NCBI GenBank assembly: GCA_947476185.1
Contig: CANJPX010000013.1
Span: 1-57,375 of the forward strand
Length of the DNA stretch: 57,375 nucleotides
Source of the DNA: Bacteroidota bacterium
GTDB lineage: Bacteria; Bacteroidota; Bacteroidia; 2-12-FULL-35-15
Direction of reading: 5' to 3'
Positions 43,608 to 51,995 of the stretch are shown one piece after another. Below the pieces are notes generated by a model. It worked only from the letters and a program-made list of their open reading frames with translations, had not been told where the DNA came from and made no database searches. The first letter of the stretch is position 1. The number at the start of each line of letters is the position of its first letter. The position numbers were made by a program, and so were the translations under genes.

Positions 43608-43613
43608 AAATCA

Positions 43614-44066
43614 ATGACAGAAAATAAAAACCTTAATATATTTGCCAGAGAAAAAAGATATAATTCAACTTATGGTGAAATATTACTTTGGAAGAATTTG
43701 TTAAGTCGTAAAAAGACGGGTTATCAATTCAATCGTCAATTCCCGATCGATAGATATATTGTCGATTTTATTTCAAGGACATTAAAGCTTATTATAGAAG
43801 TTGATGGATATTCGCACCAGTTTAAGCACGAAAAGGATGTCGACAGAGATAAAAGATTAAATCAGCAAGGATATTCTGTCATCAGGTTCACAGAACATGA
43901 TATAAAATATAATTTTGGTAATGTGGCCAGAACTTTGAATATTTACATAGAGGAATTTTTAGAGAAAGGAACAATCCCCCTAGCCCCCTTTTTCAAGGGG
44001 GAAGAGAGCGATTCGATTCGTTTGAAGGATCTGTCAAAAGGTAATGCGAAAGAATCAATTCCTTAG
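43614..44066 (+). CDS. DUF559 endonuclease-like protein within inverted repeats
   Basis: This gene encodes a 150-aa protein from the ATG at 43614. An upstream TTG (43563) would translate the left repeat as IIPPLEKGLGG and is not needed. Residues 6-115 are a DUF559 domain of the Vsr/PD-(D/E)XK-like nuclease fold. Likely active-site residues are Asp51 (YIVDFIS), Glu62 and Asp64 (LIIEVDGYSH), and His68, with VIRFTEHDI following. After LEKG (about 118) the frame runs through the right repeat (TIPLAPFFKGEE) and 20 more residues of repeat-derived sequence. The tail is therefore probably acquired. Known DUF559 proteins are uncharacterised nuclease candidates. Confidence 0.85.
   Translation: MTENKNLNIFAREKRYNSTYGEILLWKNLLSRKKTGYQFNRQFPIDRYIVDFISRTLKLIIEVDGYSHQFKHEKDVDRDKRLNQQGYSVIRFTEHDIKYNFGNVARTLNIYIEEFLEKGTIPLAPFFKGEESDSIRLKDLSKGNAKESIP
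43972..44003. repeat. Right inverted copy of the palindromic repeat, inside the DUF559 reading frame
   Basis: CAATCCCCCTAGCCCCCTTT followed by TTCAAGGGGGAA. It is the inverse of 43576-43607 and forms a CCCCCTT/AAGGGGG stem. It is translated as the start of the protein's tail. Confidence 0.85.
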
Positions 44067-44114
44067 ACCACGTTCAATGGGGAAGGGAGCAAATCGATTC
44101 ATTTGGGAATCAAT
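43992..44114. repeat. Degenerate direct repeat after the DUF559 element
   Basis: The sequence from 43992 (TTCAAGGGGGAAGAGAGCGA then TTCGATTCGTTTGAAGGATC) recurs with changes at 44073-44114 (TTCAATGGGGAAGGGAGCAA then ATCGATTCATTTGGGAATC). This indicates a second, decayed copy of the element's right end, possibly from repeated insertion or slippage. Confidence 0.6.
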
Positions 44115-44172
44115 TCAAAGTTGTAGAATAAATAAATTCCTATAACCTCATTTTCTGGTGGAAATAAAAAAA

Positions 44173-44844
44173 ATGAAAATGCATAAACTCGAAATAGCTT
44201 GTTTTAATTTGGAATCCGCACTCATTGCTCAACAAGGACGGGCTGACAGAATTGAGCTATGTGATGATTTTTCTGCAGGGGGAATCACTCCCAATTATGG
44301 AACTTTTGAAACAGCAAGAAAATTAATCAATGTAGATTTGTTTGTAATGATTCGTCCGCGTGGTGGGAATTTCATTTATTCAAACGAAGAGTTTGAGCGA
44401 ATGAAAAAGGATATTCTTTATTTTAAAAAATTGAATGCAAATGGATTTGTATTCGGAGTATTAAACGAAGATGGCAGCGTTAACAAAGATCAAAACAAAC
44501 AATTGGTTGAATTAGCAAAGCCTTTGTCTTGTAGTTTTCATCGTGCATTTGATGTTTCAAAAGATCTGATGAAGAACTTAGAAGGTGTTATTGATTGCGG
44601 ATTTAAAACAATTCTTACTTCCGGACAAACAAGTTCTGCAATGGAAGGAATAAAACAATTGTCAGAATTGATAAAGTATTCTGGTGGAAGAATATCGATC
44701 ATGCCAGGTGGAGGAGTCCGTTCTTCAAACATTTTATTGTTGAAGGAGAAATTAGATACAACTTATTTTCACTCCTCTGCAATTGTAACAGGTAATGTTG
44801 CTGATCTGAAGGAAGTGAAATTGCTAAAAGAAAAATTAGGATGA
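44173..44844 (+). CDS. cutC: CutC family protein
   Basis: This gene encodes a 223-aa TIM-barrel protein of the CutC family from the ATG at 44173 (or 44179). A GTG at 44158 is less likely. Signatures are LEIACFNLESALIAQQGRADRIELC, GGITPNYGTF, MIRPRGGNFIYSNEEFE, SFHRAFDVSKD, ILTSGQTSSAMEG and SIMPGGGVRSSN. CutC was linked to copper homeostasis in E. coli, but this role is disputed and relatives are associated with glycan loci. The stop overlaps the ATG of the beta-mannosidase gene by 4 bp, so translation is probably coupled. Confidence 0.93.
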   Translation: MKMHKLEIACFNLESALIAQQGRADRIELCDDFSAGGITPNYGTFETARKLINVDLFVMIRPRGGNFIYSNEEFERMKKDILYFKKLNANGFVFGVLNEDGSVNKDQNKQLVELAKPLSCSFHRAFDVSKDLMKNLEGVIDCGFKTILTSGQTSSAMEGIKQLSELIKYSGGRISIMPGGGVRSSNILLLKEKLDTTYFHSSAIVTGNVADLKEVKLLKEKLG

Positions 44845-47384
44845 AATATAATTGGGTCAAATATATTTTCATCATTTTGTTTCCTTTGGTGCTACACTCT
44901 CAAGTCGTTGAAAGAAATCTGACTCAGTGCAAATGGAAGTTTAAAAAGAAACAGGAAGTGAAGTGGTATAAAGCAACTATTCCGGGTACTGTCCACACTG
45001 ATTTGTTTTCCAACAAATTAATTCCTGACCCATTCTTTGGCGACAATGAAAAACAATTGCAATGGATAGAGAGTGAAGATTGGGAATATCAAACCGTTTT
45101 TAAAATTTCCGAAGAAGAATTATTGCAATCACATATTGAATTGCAATTTGCCGGTTTGGATACTTACGCAAAAGTATATGTGAATGATTCCTTGGTATTA
45201 GAAGCGGATAATATGTTCCGTTCTTGGAATGTAGATGTGAAAAAATACATTCACAAAGGGAAAAATAAATTATTAATTCTGTTTGAATCGGCTGTAAAAA
45301 AAGGAAAAGAAGAAGCAAAAAAAATATCCTATACACTTCCCGGTGATGAAAAAGTATTTACGCGAAAAGCACAATATCAGTATGGTTGGGATTGGGGACC
45401 ACGATTTGTAACATGTGGGATTTGGAAAGATGTAAAACTAGTTTCATGGAACGATGCGAGGATATTAAATATAAAGGCGGTTCAAAAATCGCTGACCGAT
45501 TCATTAGCTCAATTAGAATTTGTTTGTGAGATTAAAAGTGATGTGGAGGCAAATGTTTATTTGGATATATCACGTGGAGATAACGATTTGAGTGGGCAAA
45601 TGACAAATAAAATTGCTTTGAAAAAAGGAATTGATACCTATACATTGTCATATTCTATTAAGAACCCACAATTGTGGTGGTGCAATGGTTTGGGTTTTCC
45701 TGTCATATATGATTTTGATATTGGTCTTTCTTTCAACTCTAAACTGTTAGATGAAAAGATAGTGGAAATAGGTCTCCGCACGATTGAATTGATTCAGGAT
45801 AAAGATTCTGTCGGCAAAAGTTTCTATTTTAAATTGAATGGAGTTCCTGTTTTTATGAAAGGAGCAAATTATATTCCATCCGATAATTTTTTACCTCGTG
45901 TTACAAAAGATGACTATGAAAAAATTGTGGAAAACGCTGTCGATGCAAATATGAACATGCTACGTGTATGGGGCGGTGGCGTTTATGCAGATGATGAATT
46001 TTATAAGCAATGTGATGTGCAGGGGATTTTAGTTTGGCAGGATTTCATGTTTGCATGTGCTATGTATCCGGGGGACAATCATTTTGTAAATAATGTTGCT
46101 CAGGAAGTAATAGATCAGGTTCAGCGTTTAAGGAATCACCCTTGTCTTGCTTTATGGTGCGGCAATAATGAAGTGGATGAAGGATGGAAAAATTGGGAGT
46201 GGCAAAAACAATTTCATTATTCAGAAAAAGATTCGACAACAATTGCTCAAAATAATTCTGCCTTATTTGACAATTTCATCAAAGATATGGTGAATGCATA
46301 TGATGGTAGTCGTGCTTATTGGCCATCATCTCCATCAATAGGTTGGGGGCATAAAGAGAGTTTGCAAGAAGGAGATTCCCATTATTGGGGCGTTTGGTGG
46401 GGAAATGAACCGTTTGAAAATTACAATAAAAAAGTAGGAAGGTTTGTAAGTGAGTATGGATTTCAAGGTATGCCTGATTTGAATTCTATTAAAAAATATG
46501 CTCGTATTCTACCTTCAGCTGATACAGAAGAGTTAACATCAGCTGATATGATAAACCACCAAAAACATCCTGTTGGTTACGAAACAATATTAAAATATAT
46601 GGTGCTTGATTATAAAGTGCCATCGGGTTTGGATAATTTTAGTTACGTTTCTCAATTGCTTCAGGCAGAAGGTATGAAAACGGCCATTGAAGCACATCGC
46701 AGAGCCAAGCCCTATTGTATGGGAACGCTTTATTGGCAGTTGAATGATTGCTGGCCGGTGACTTCCTGGAGTTCGGTAGATTATTATAACAATTGGAAAG
46801 CATCACAGTATCAAGTTAAGCGCTCGTTTGAAAGCACTATACTTTCAATAGATGAACAGGATAGTGTTTGCGATGTATATTTAATTTCGGATGATTTGAA
46901 AAAGCAAGGTGCCTGGTTACGTCTTCAACTTTTCGATTTTTCAGGAAAAATCCTCTGGTCTGATACTATGACAGCGGGAGTGAGCAGTGCGTCTGCTGAA
47001 AAAGTATATTCATTCGATAAAAAAATATTAAATGGCTTAGATAAATCTTCAGTAGTTTTAAAAGCAAGTTACATTGCATTTTATTCTTCAAATAGTATAA
47101 CGTATGCATTGCACTATTTTGAAAAACCGAAAGATTTAAAATTGCAGAAGACAGATATCGTATTTTCACTAGGAGAGAGCTTGTTTAGCCATTCTATTAC
47201 ACTTAAATCGAAAACTTTGATGAAAGATGTATGCATTACAATTGATGGAGAATCTATAAATTTGAGTGATAACTATTTTGATCTCTTGCCAAATGAGGAG
47301 AAAACACTTGATTTACCACCTTACTTTTATGTTAAACATCTTGATAAAAAAATAAAAATAAAATCATTAGTCGATACTTATTAA
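44841..47384 (+). CDS. GH2 beta-mannosidase, exported
   Basis: This gene encodes an 847-aa protein with a signal peptide (IFIILFPLVLHSQ). The GH2 sugar-binding domain (about 25-200) contains GLDTYAKVYVNDSLV and QYGWDWGPRFVTCGIW. A beta-sandwich domain follows, then the catalytic barrel from about 325. The acid/base is Glu444 (LWCGNNEVDEGW) and the nucleophile is Glu538 (RFVSEYGFQGMP). LRVWGGGVYADDEFY and YWQLNDCWPVTSWSSVDYY are typical of beta-mannosidases. It hydrolyses the Man-beta-1,4-GlcNAc bond of the N-glycan core. It follows cutC with a 4-bp overlap and precedes GH92 by 23 bp. Confidence 0.96.
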   Translation: MKYNWVKYIFIILFPLVLHSQVVERNLTQCKWKFKKKQEVKWYKATIPGTVHTDLFSNKLIPDPFFGDNEKQLQWIESEDWEYQTVFKISEEELLQSHIELQFAGLDTYAKVYVNDSLVLEADNMFRSWNVDVKKYIHKGKNKLLILFESAVKKGKEEAKKISYTLPGDEKVFTRKAQYQYGWDWGPRFVTCGIWKDVKLVSWNDARILNIKAVQKSLTDSLAQLEFVCEIKSDVEANVYLDISRGDNDLSGQMTNKIALKKGIDTYTLSYSIKNPQLWWCNGLGFPVIYDFDIGLSFNSKLLDEKIVEIGLRTIELIQDKDSVGKSFYFKLNGVPVFMKGANYIPSDNFLPRVTKDDYEKIVENAVDANMNMLRVWGGGVYADDEFYKQCDVQGILVWQDFMFACAMYPGDNHFVNNVAQEVIDQVQRLRNHPCLALWCGNNEVDEGWKNWEWQKQFHYSEKDSTTIAQNNSALFDNFIKDMVNAYDGSRAYWPSSPSIGWGHKESLQEGDSHYWGVWWGNEPFENYNKKVGRFVSEYGFQGMPDLNSIKKYARILPSADTEELTSADMINHQKHPVGYETILKYMVLDYKVPSGLDNFSYVSQLLQAEGMKTAIEAHRRAKPYCMGTLYWQLNDCWPVTSWSSVDYYNNWKASQYQVKRSFESTILSIDEQDSVCDVYLISDDLKKQGAWLRLQLFDFSGKILWSDTMTAGVSSASAEKVYSFDKKILNGLDKSSVVLKASYIAFYSSNSITYALHYFEKPKDLKLQKTDIVFSLGESLFSHSITLKSKTLMKDVCITIDGESINLSDNYFDLLPNEEKTLDLPPYFYVKHLDKKIKIKSLVDTY

Positions 47385-47407
47385 TTCTATGTTGAAAAAA
47401 TAACATC

Positions 47408-50329
47408 ATGAAAAACAAAATCATCATACTTTTAACTTTGCCCTGTTATCTCTTTCTCTCTTGTGCATTGCCTCAGCAAAATTATTCTCAATATGTTGAT
47501 CCCATGATTGGCACCGGTGGTCATGGTCATACATTTCCGGGAGCCACTGTTCCGTTTGGTATGGTTCAGTTATCTCCAGATACCCGTGTTGACGGAAGTT
47601 GGGATGGATGTAGCGGATATCACTACAATGATTCAATTATTTATGGTTTCTCTCATACACATTTAAGTGGAACAGGTTGCAGTGATTATGGAGATATTAT
47701 GATCATGCCGACGATGAGAGCTGCTGGAATTTCAAAAAAAGATTACAAATCTAGCTTTTCGCGTAAAAATGAAAAAGCGAGTGCGGGATTTTATTCTGTA
47801 AAATTAAATGAAGATGACATTGATGTTGAATTAACTGCGACAACACGTGTTGGATTTCATAAATATACATTCAATAAAACCGGACCAATGAATATTATTT
47901 TGGATCTGGATCATAGAGACAAATTACTTGCAGGTGAAATTAAATTGATTGATAATAAAACAATTGAAGTTTTCAGAAGGAGTGAAGCGTGGGCAAAAGA
48001 TCAATACATCTACGCAAGAATTGAATTTTCTAAAGAATTTAAAACATGGGGCAAAATCTCGAATAACGAATTACATCCTGATGCTGCTATTAAAATGGAT
48101 CATGCAGCAGATTTTACCTTTGATGTAAAAAAAGGAGAATCAATATTTGTCAAAGTTGCAATTTCTACTGTAAGTACAGAAGGAGCAAAAAAGAATATGG
48201 ATGCTGAACTTCCTGGATGGGATTTTGAAAAAACAAAAAATGCTGCCGCGGAATTATGGAATAAAGAACTTGGCAAAATTGAAGTGACAAGTTCTGATAC
48301 GGATAAATTGAAAGTTTTTTATACTGCATTGTATCATACCATGATTCAGCCTAACGTTAATATGGATGTGGATGGAATGTATCGTGGGCGGGATAATAAG
48401 ATTCATAAAGCGGAGGGTTTTACCTATTATTCTGTTTTTTCTTTATGGGATACTTTTCGTGCTGCACATCCGCTTTATACGATTATTGATCAAAAGCGGA
48501 CTGCTGATTTTATCAATACATTTTTAGCCCAATATGAACAAGGAGGACGTTTGCCTGTTTGGGAACTGGCGAGTAATGAAACCGATTGCATGATCGGTTA
48601 TCATTCTGTAAGTGTGATCGCTGATGCGATGGTGAAAGGGATCAATGGATTTGATTATGAAAAAGCATTTGAAGCAGCAAAGCATAGTGCAATGTTAGAT
48701 CATCTTGGATTGGCGGCATACAAACGAAAAGGGTTTATTGCCATGGAAGATGATAACGAAAGTGTTTCCAAAACTTTAGAATATGCCTATGACGATTGGT
48801 GTATTGCTCAAATGGCATTGGTGCTGAAAAAAGAAAATGATTTTCAATATTTTATGAAGAGGTCCCAATCCTGGAAAAATGTTTTTGATACCGAGACCGG
48901 ATTTATGCGACCGAAAAAAAATGGTGGATGGCTAACACCCTTTGAACCGCGCGAAGTAAATAATAATTTCACGGAAGGTAATTCATGGCAATATACATTT
49001 TTTGTTCCTCAGGATATTTCGGGATTGATTGAAATGATGGGAGGAAAGGATAAGTTTGAAAAGAAATTAGATGAATTGTTTACAACTTCAAATAAAACTA
49101 CCGGACGGGAGCAAGCTGATATCACTGGATTGATCGGGCAGTATGCCCATGGAAATGAGCCGAGTCATCATATGGCATATCTGTATGATTATATAGGAAA
49201 GTCTTCTAAAACTCAGGATAGAATTCGTCAGGTAGTTTCAGAATTTTATAAACCTCTGCCTGATGGCTTGATCGGAAATGAAGATTGCGGACAAATGAGT
49301 GCCTGGTATGTATTGAGTTCTATGGGTTTTTATCAGGTAACTCCCGGAACTGATTTTTATAAGATAGGAGTCCCCTTTTTTGATAATGTAAAAATTTATC
49401 TTGAGAACGGGAAAGAATTTTCTATTGAAACAAAAAATATTTCTGCTGAAAATAAATATATAGAATCCGGAAATGTGAACAATGTTGGACTTAATAAGTT
49501 GACGTACAATCAAATTATTAATGGAGGTAAAGTCTCATTATTGATGGGTGATAAGCCCAACAATAACTGGGAAGGTTCCGCAGCAGAAGTCTTGGCTCCG
49601 CCGGTTTATAGTGCCCGATATATTTTGCCTGTACCAACTATCAACACCTCTTCTCGTGTATTTGATGATAGTATGCTGGTGGAGGTTAAGTCCGGATCAA
49701 AAGTGTATATAGCAGTAATGAATCCTGAACAAGCGGCTCGTATTTTTCAGCTTTACGATAAACCTTTTTATATAAATTCTTCTAAAATTATTTTTGCCTA
49801 TTCAGATGATAGTAAAACAAAAAGTGATACCATTCAAGGATCATTTTACAAACGTCCTAATCATTGGAAAGTCAATATCATCTCCAAATATGATCCTCAA
49901 TATTCTGCAGGTGGTGCAGAAGGAATTATTGATGGTTTACACGGGGATATCAATTGGAAAAAAGGTGAATGGCAAGGGTATCAATCACAGAATTTTGAAG
50001 CTATTATTGATCTGGAAAAGGAACAAAAGGTAACCACATTTGCTTCCGGATTCTTGCAGGACTCCCGTTCTTGGATCCTAATGCCAACAAAAGTGGAATA
50101 CTATGTTTCAAATGATAATAAGACGTATACCTTGGTTGCAAGCATTGATAATGATATTAAGCCCGATGACAATACATCTCAATTAAAAGAATTTAAATAC
50201 ACATTAAGTAAAAGCGTAACTTCTCGTTTTGTGAAAGTAAAAGCATATAATTTTGGGAAGTTACCTGCATGGCACCAAGGTTTTGGCGGTGATGCCTACA
50301 TTTTTGTAGATGAAATTCAGATAAAATAG
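47408..50329 (+). CDS. GH92 alpha-mannosidase with C-terminal F5/8-type domain, lipoprotein
   Basis: This gene encodes a 973-aa protein with a lipoprotein signal (LFLSC, residue about 19). The GH92 fold begins at YVDPMIGTGGHGHTFPGATVPFGMVQLSPDTR and continues with GWDGCSGYHYND-like sequence. The calcium-linked catalytic part holds YYSVFSLWDTFRAAHPLY, GNSWQYTFFVPQD, GNEPSHHMAYLYDY and GNEDCGQMSAWYVLSSMGFY. Residues about 820-973 form a discoidin/F5-8-type carbohydrate-binding domain (SKYDPQYSAGGAEGIIDGLHG ... WHQGFGGDAYIFVDEIQI). It is a calcium-dependent exo-alpha-mannosidase, probably anchored in the outer membrane. It ends the series 23 bp after the GH2 gene. Confidence 0.96.
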   Translation: MKNKIIILLTLPCYLFLSCALPQQNYSQYVDPMIGTGGHGHTFPGATVPFGMVQLSPDTRVDGSWDGCSGYHYNDSIIYGFSHTHLSGTGCSDYGDIMIMPTMRAAGISKKDYKSSFSRKNEKASAGFYSVKLNEDDIDVELTATTRVGFHKYTFNKTGPMNIILDLDHRDKLLAGEIKLIDNKTIEVFRRSEAWAKDQYIYARIEFSKEFKTWGKISNNELHPDAAIKMDHAADFTFDVKKGESIFVKVAISTVSTEGAKKNMDAELPGWDFEKTKNAAAELWNKELGKIEVTSSDTDKLKVFYTALYHTMIQPNVNMDVDGMYRGRDNKIHKAEGFTYYSVFSLWDTFRAAHPLYTIIDQKRTADFINTFLAQYEQGGRLPVWELASNETDCMIGYHSVSVIADAMVKGINGFDYEKAFEAAKHSAMLDHLGLAAYKRKGFIAMEDDNESVSKTLEYAYDDWCIAQMALVLKKENDFQYFMKRSQSWKNVFDTETGFMRPKKNGGWLTPFEPREVNNNFTEGNSWQYTFFVPQDISGLIEMMGGKDKFEKKLDELFTTSNKTTGREQADITGLIGQYAHGNEPSHHMAYLYDYIGKSSKTQDRIRQVVSEFYKPLPDGLIGNEDCGQMSAWYVLSSMGFYQVTPGTDFYKIGVPFFDNVKIYLENGKEFSIETKNISAENKYIESGNVNNVGLNKLTYNQIINGGKVSLLMGDKPNNNWEGSAAEVLAPPVYSARYILPVPTINTSSRVFDDSMLVEVKSGSKVYIAVMNPEQAARIFQLYDKPFYINSSKIIFAYSDDSKTKSDTIQGSFYKRPNHWKVNIISKYDPQYSAGGAEGIIDGLHGDINWKKGEWQGYQSQNFEAIIDLEKEQKVTTFASGFLQDSRSWILMPTKVEYYVSNDNKTYTLVASIDNDIKPDDNTSQLKEFKYTLSKSVTSRFVKVKAYNFGKLPAWHQGFGGDAYIFVDEIQIK

Positions 50330-50380
50330 TGATAAAAACAGCTTAATCATTAAACCTTTTTCGATTGGAGGTGTTTAAAT

Positions 50381-50423
50381 AATAGTTAACATTGTAAACT
50401 GTTAACTATTTTAACTACTTTTG
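50381..50423 (+). promoter_or_regulatory. MarR operator and overlapping promoter
   Basis: AATAGTTAACA (50381-50391) and TGTTAACTATT (50400-50410) form a perfect 11-bp inverted repeat with an 8-bp centre. The centre starts with TTG (50392-50394), which lies 21 bp before TACTTTTG (50416-50423), an exact TAnnTTTG -7 box. A regulator bound to the palindrome would cover the -33 region. The marR ATG is at 50428, only 4 nt after the -7 box. Confidence 0.75.
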
Positions 50424-50427
50424 AGAT

Positions 50428-50913
50428 ATGTTATCTGAAAAAGAAAAAAGATTTAATGAGTCAATGCCTTTGGGGAAACTATTGGGAGGCATTCTTAAAA
50501 AATACTTTGGTGCCTTAAGTAAAAAAATGGAGCACCTTGGCGTTGATCGTCATTTTTCTACCCTTGTGGCAATTGATAATGCGAAACAAAAATGTACCCA
50601 ACAATATTTATCCGATCTGCTTGATTTTGATAAGGTTTCTATGGTCAGGATACTGGATTATCTTGTTGCAAAAAAAATGATAACAAGAACTGTAAATCCT
50701 CAAGACAGAAGAGAACATCTTATTCAACTTACATTAAAGGCAGAAAAAATTATGCCGGCAATTCACCATGGAATCAAAGAAATGAATTTAAAGGCATTAA
50801 AAGGACTGAACAAAAATGATCAGGAACTATTTTATTCTTGTTTGGCAACCATTTTTAACAATATTGAAGATCTGCCTGGCAATACAGTAGATATAAAACT
50901 TAAAAAAAAATAA
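50428..50913 (+). CDS. MarR family transcriptional regulator
   Basis: This gene encodes a 161-aa winged-helix protein. Residues about 20-135 have the MarR pattern: an N-terminal dimerisation helix, the recognition region CTQQYLSDLLDFDKVSMVRILDYLVAKKMITR, and the wing TVNPQDRREHLIQLTLKAEKIMPAI. It is the first gene of a pump operon, 6 bp before the adaptor gene. It most likely represses its own operon through the palindrome at 50381-50410, with release by a pump substrate, by analogy to MarR and MexR. A second Met at residue 13 could be the start if the message is leaderless at a later site. Confidence 0.93.
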   Translation: MLSEKEKRFNESMPLGKLLGGILKKYFGALSKKMEHLGVDRHFSTLVAIDNAKQKCTQQYLSDLLDFDKVSMVRILDYLVAKKMITRTVNPQDRREHLIQLTLKAEKIMPAIHHGIKEMNLKALKGLNKNDQELFYSCLATIFNNIEDLPGNTVDIKLKKK

Positions 50914-50919
50914 TACGAT

Positions 50920-51987
50920 ATGAGAATTAAAAATATCATAATCATTACACTGATAATAGGCATTCTTTTGTTAGTTAAATATTTCTTTTTCCCGTCAATG
51001 TCTTCGCAGCAGGAAGCTAAACCTGGAAAGCCGGGTGCTGGAATGTCTCCAAGCAATGTAACCGCTTACATTTTAAAAGTTGAAAAGCTGAGTAATGAAG
51101 TGTATGCATCGGGAACAATCATCGCGAATGAAGAAGTGCAATTGCAGTCCGAGTTATCTGGTAAAATATTGCAAATTAATTTTCAGGAAGGAAGTAAGGT
51201 CACCAAAGGTCAGTTATTGGTGAAGATCAATGATGCTGATCTGCAGGCGAATTATAAAAAATTGCAATTACAATATTCATTGGCTGATCAAAAATTGCAA
51301 CGTGAAAAGCAATTACTTGCTATCAATGGAATTAGTCAGGAAGAGTTTGATGTGATACAGAATCAGTATAATGTTATAAAAGCAGATATAGATTTTGCTT
51401 CGGCACAGATAGCTAAGACGGAGATCAAAGCACCTTTTGATGGTATTGTAGGTTTGAAAAATGTTAGCGAAGGCGCTTATGTTACTCCATCTATAATTAT
51501 TGCCAGCATTCAGCAGATCAATCCTGTAAAAATTGATTTTTCTGTTTCTGAAAGATATTCTTCTGTTGTAAGAAAGGGGGATAGACTTTCTTTTACTGTT
51601 GAAGGGAATGACCAAAAGCTGACCGGACAAGTATTTGCTATTGAGCCGAAGATCGATATGGCAACACGCACTTTGCAGGTCAGGGCAATTTGTCCGAATG
51701 CAAAAGGAGATATTTATCCGGGCTCATTTGCACGCGTTCAACTTGCTCTAAATGATATTGATTCAGCCATGATGGTTCCCACCGAAACGATTATTCCTGA
51801 CCTGAAAGGAAAAAAAGTGTTCAGGATAAAAAATGGTAAAGCGGAATCCGTAAAAGTGTTAACGGGTTTAAGAACCGATGAAAAGATCCAGATCACAGAT
51901 GGATTATCAATCGGTGATACCATTATTGTTAACGGAATTATGTCTTTGAAACCGGGTGCTGCCTTGAAAGTAACCGAGATTAAATAA
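50920..51987 (+). CDS. RND efflux periplasmic adaptor (HlyD/AcrA type)
   Basis: This gene encodes a 355-aa protein with one N-terminal membrane segment (about 4-23) as anchor, without an obvious lipobox. The adaptor layout follows: a lipoyl half (SGTIIANEEVQLQSELSGKI, VTKGQLLVKINDADL), an alpha hairpin (LQLQYSLADQKLQREKQLL), the second lipoyl half (AKTEIKAPFDGIVGLKNVSEGAYVTPS), then the beta-barrel and membrane-proximal domains (VNGIMSLKPGAALKVTEI). It joins the inner-membrane pump to the outer-membrane channel encoded downstream. It is 8 bp before the permease gene. Confidence 0.95.
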   Translation: MRIKNIIIITLIIGILLLVKYFFFPSMSSQQEAKPGKPGAGMSPSNVTAYILKVEKLSNEVYASGTIIANEEVQLQSELSGKILQINFQEGSKVTKGQLLVKINDADLQANYKKLQLQYSLADQKLQREKQLLAINGISQEEFDVIQNQYNVIKADIDFASAQIAKTEIKAPFDGIVGLKNVSEGAYVTPSIIIASIQQINPVKIDFSVSERYSSVVRKGDRLSFTVEGNDQKLTGQVFAIEPKIDMATRTLQVRAICPNAKGDIYPGSFARVQLALNDIDSAMMVPTETIIPDLKGKKVFRIKNGKAESVKVLTGLRTDEKIQITDGLSIGDTIIVNGIMSLKPGAALKVTEIK

Positions 51988-51995
51988 ATTTAAGT

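Noticed and set aside
43563..43613. Translation of the left palindromic repeat as the N-terminus of the DUF559 protein
   Set aside because: It would need a TTG start, and the residues (IIPPLEKGLGG) come from the repeat. The ATG at 43614 starts just before the conserved domain.
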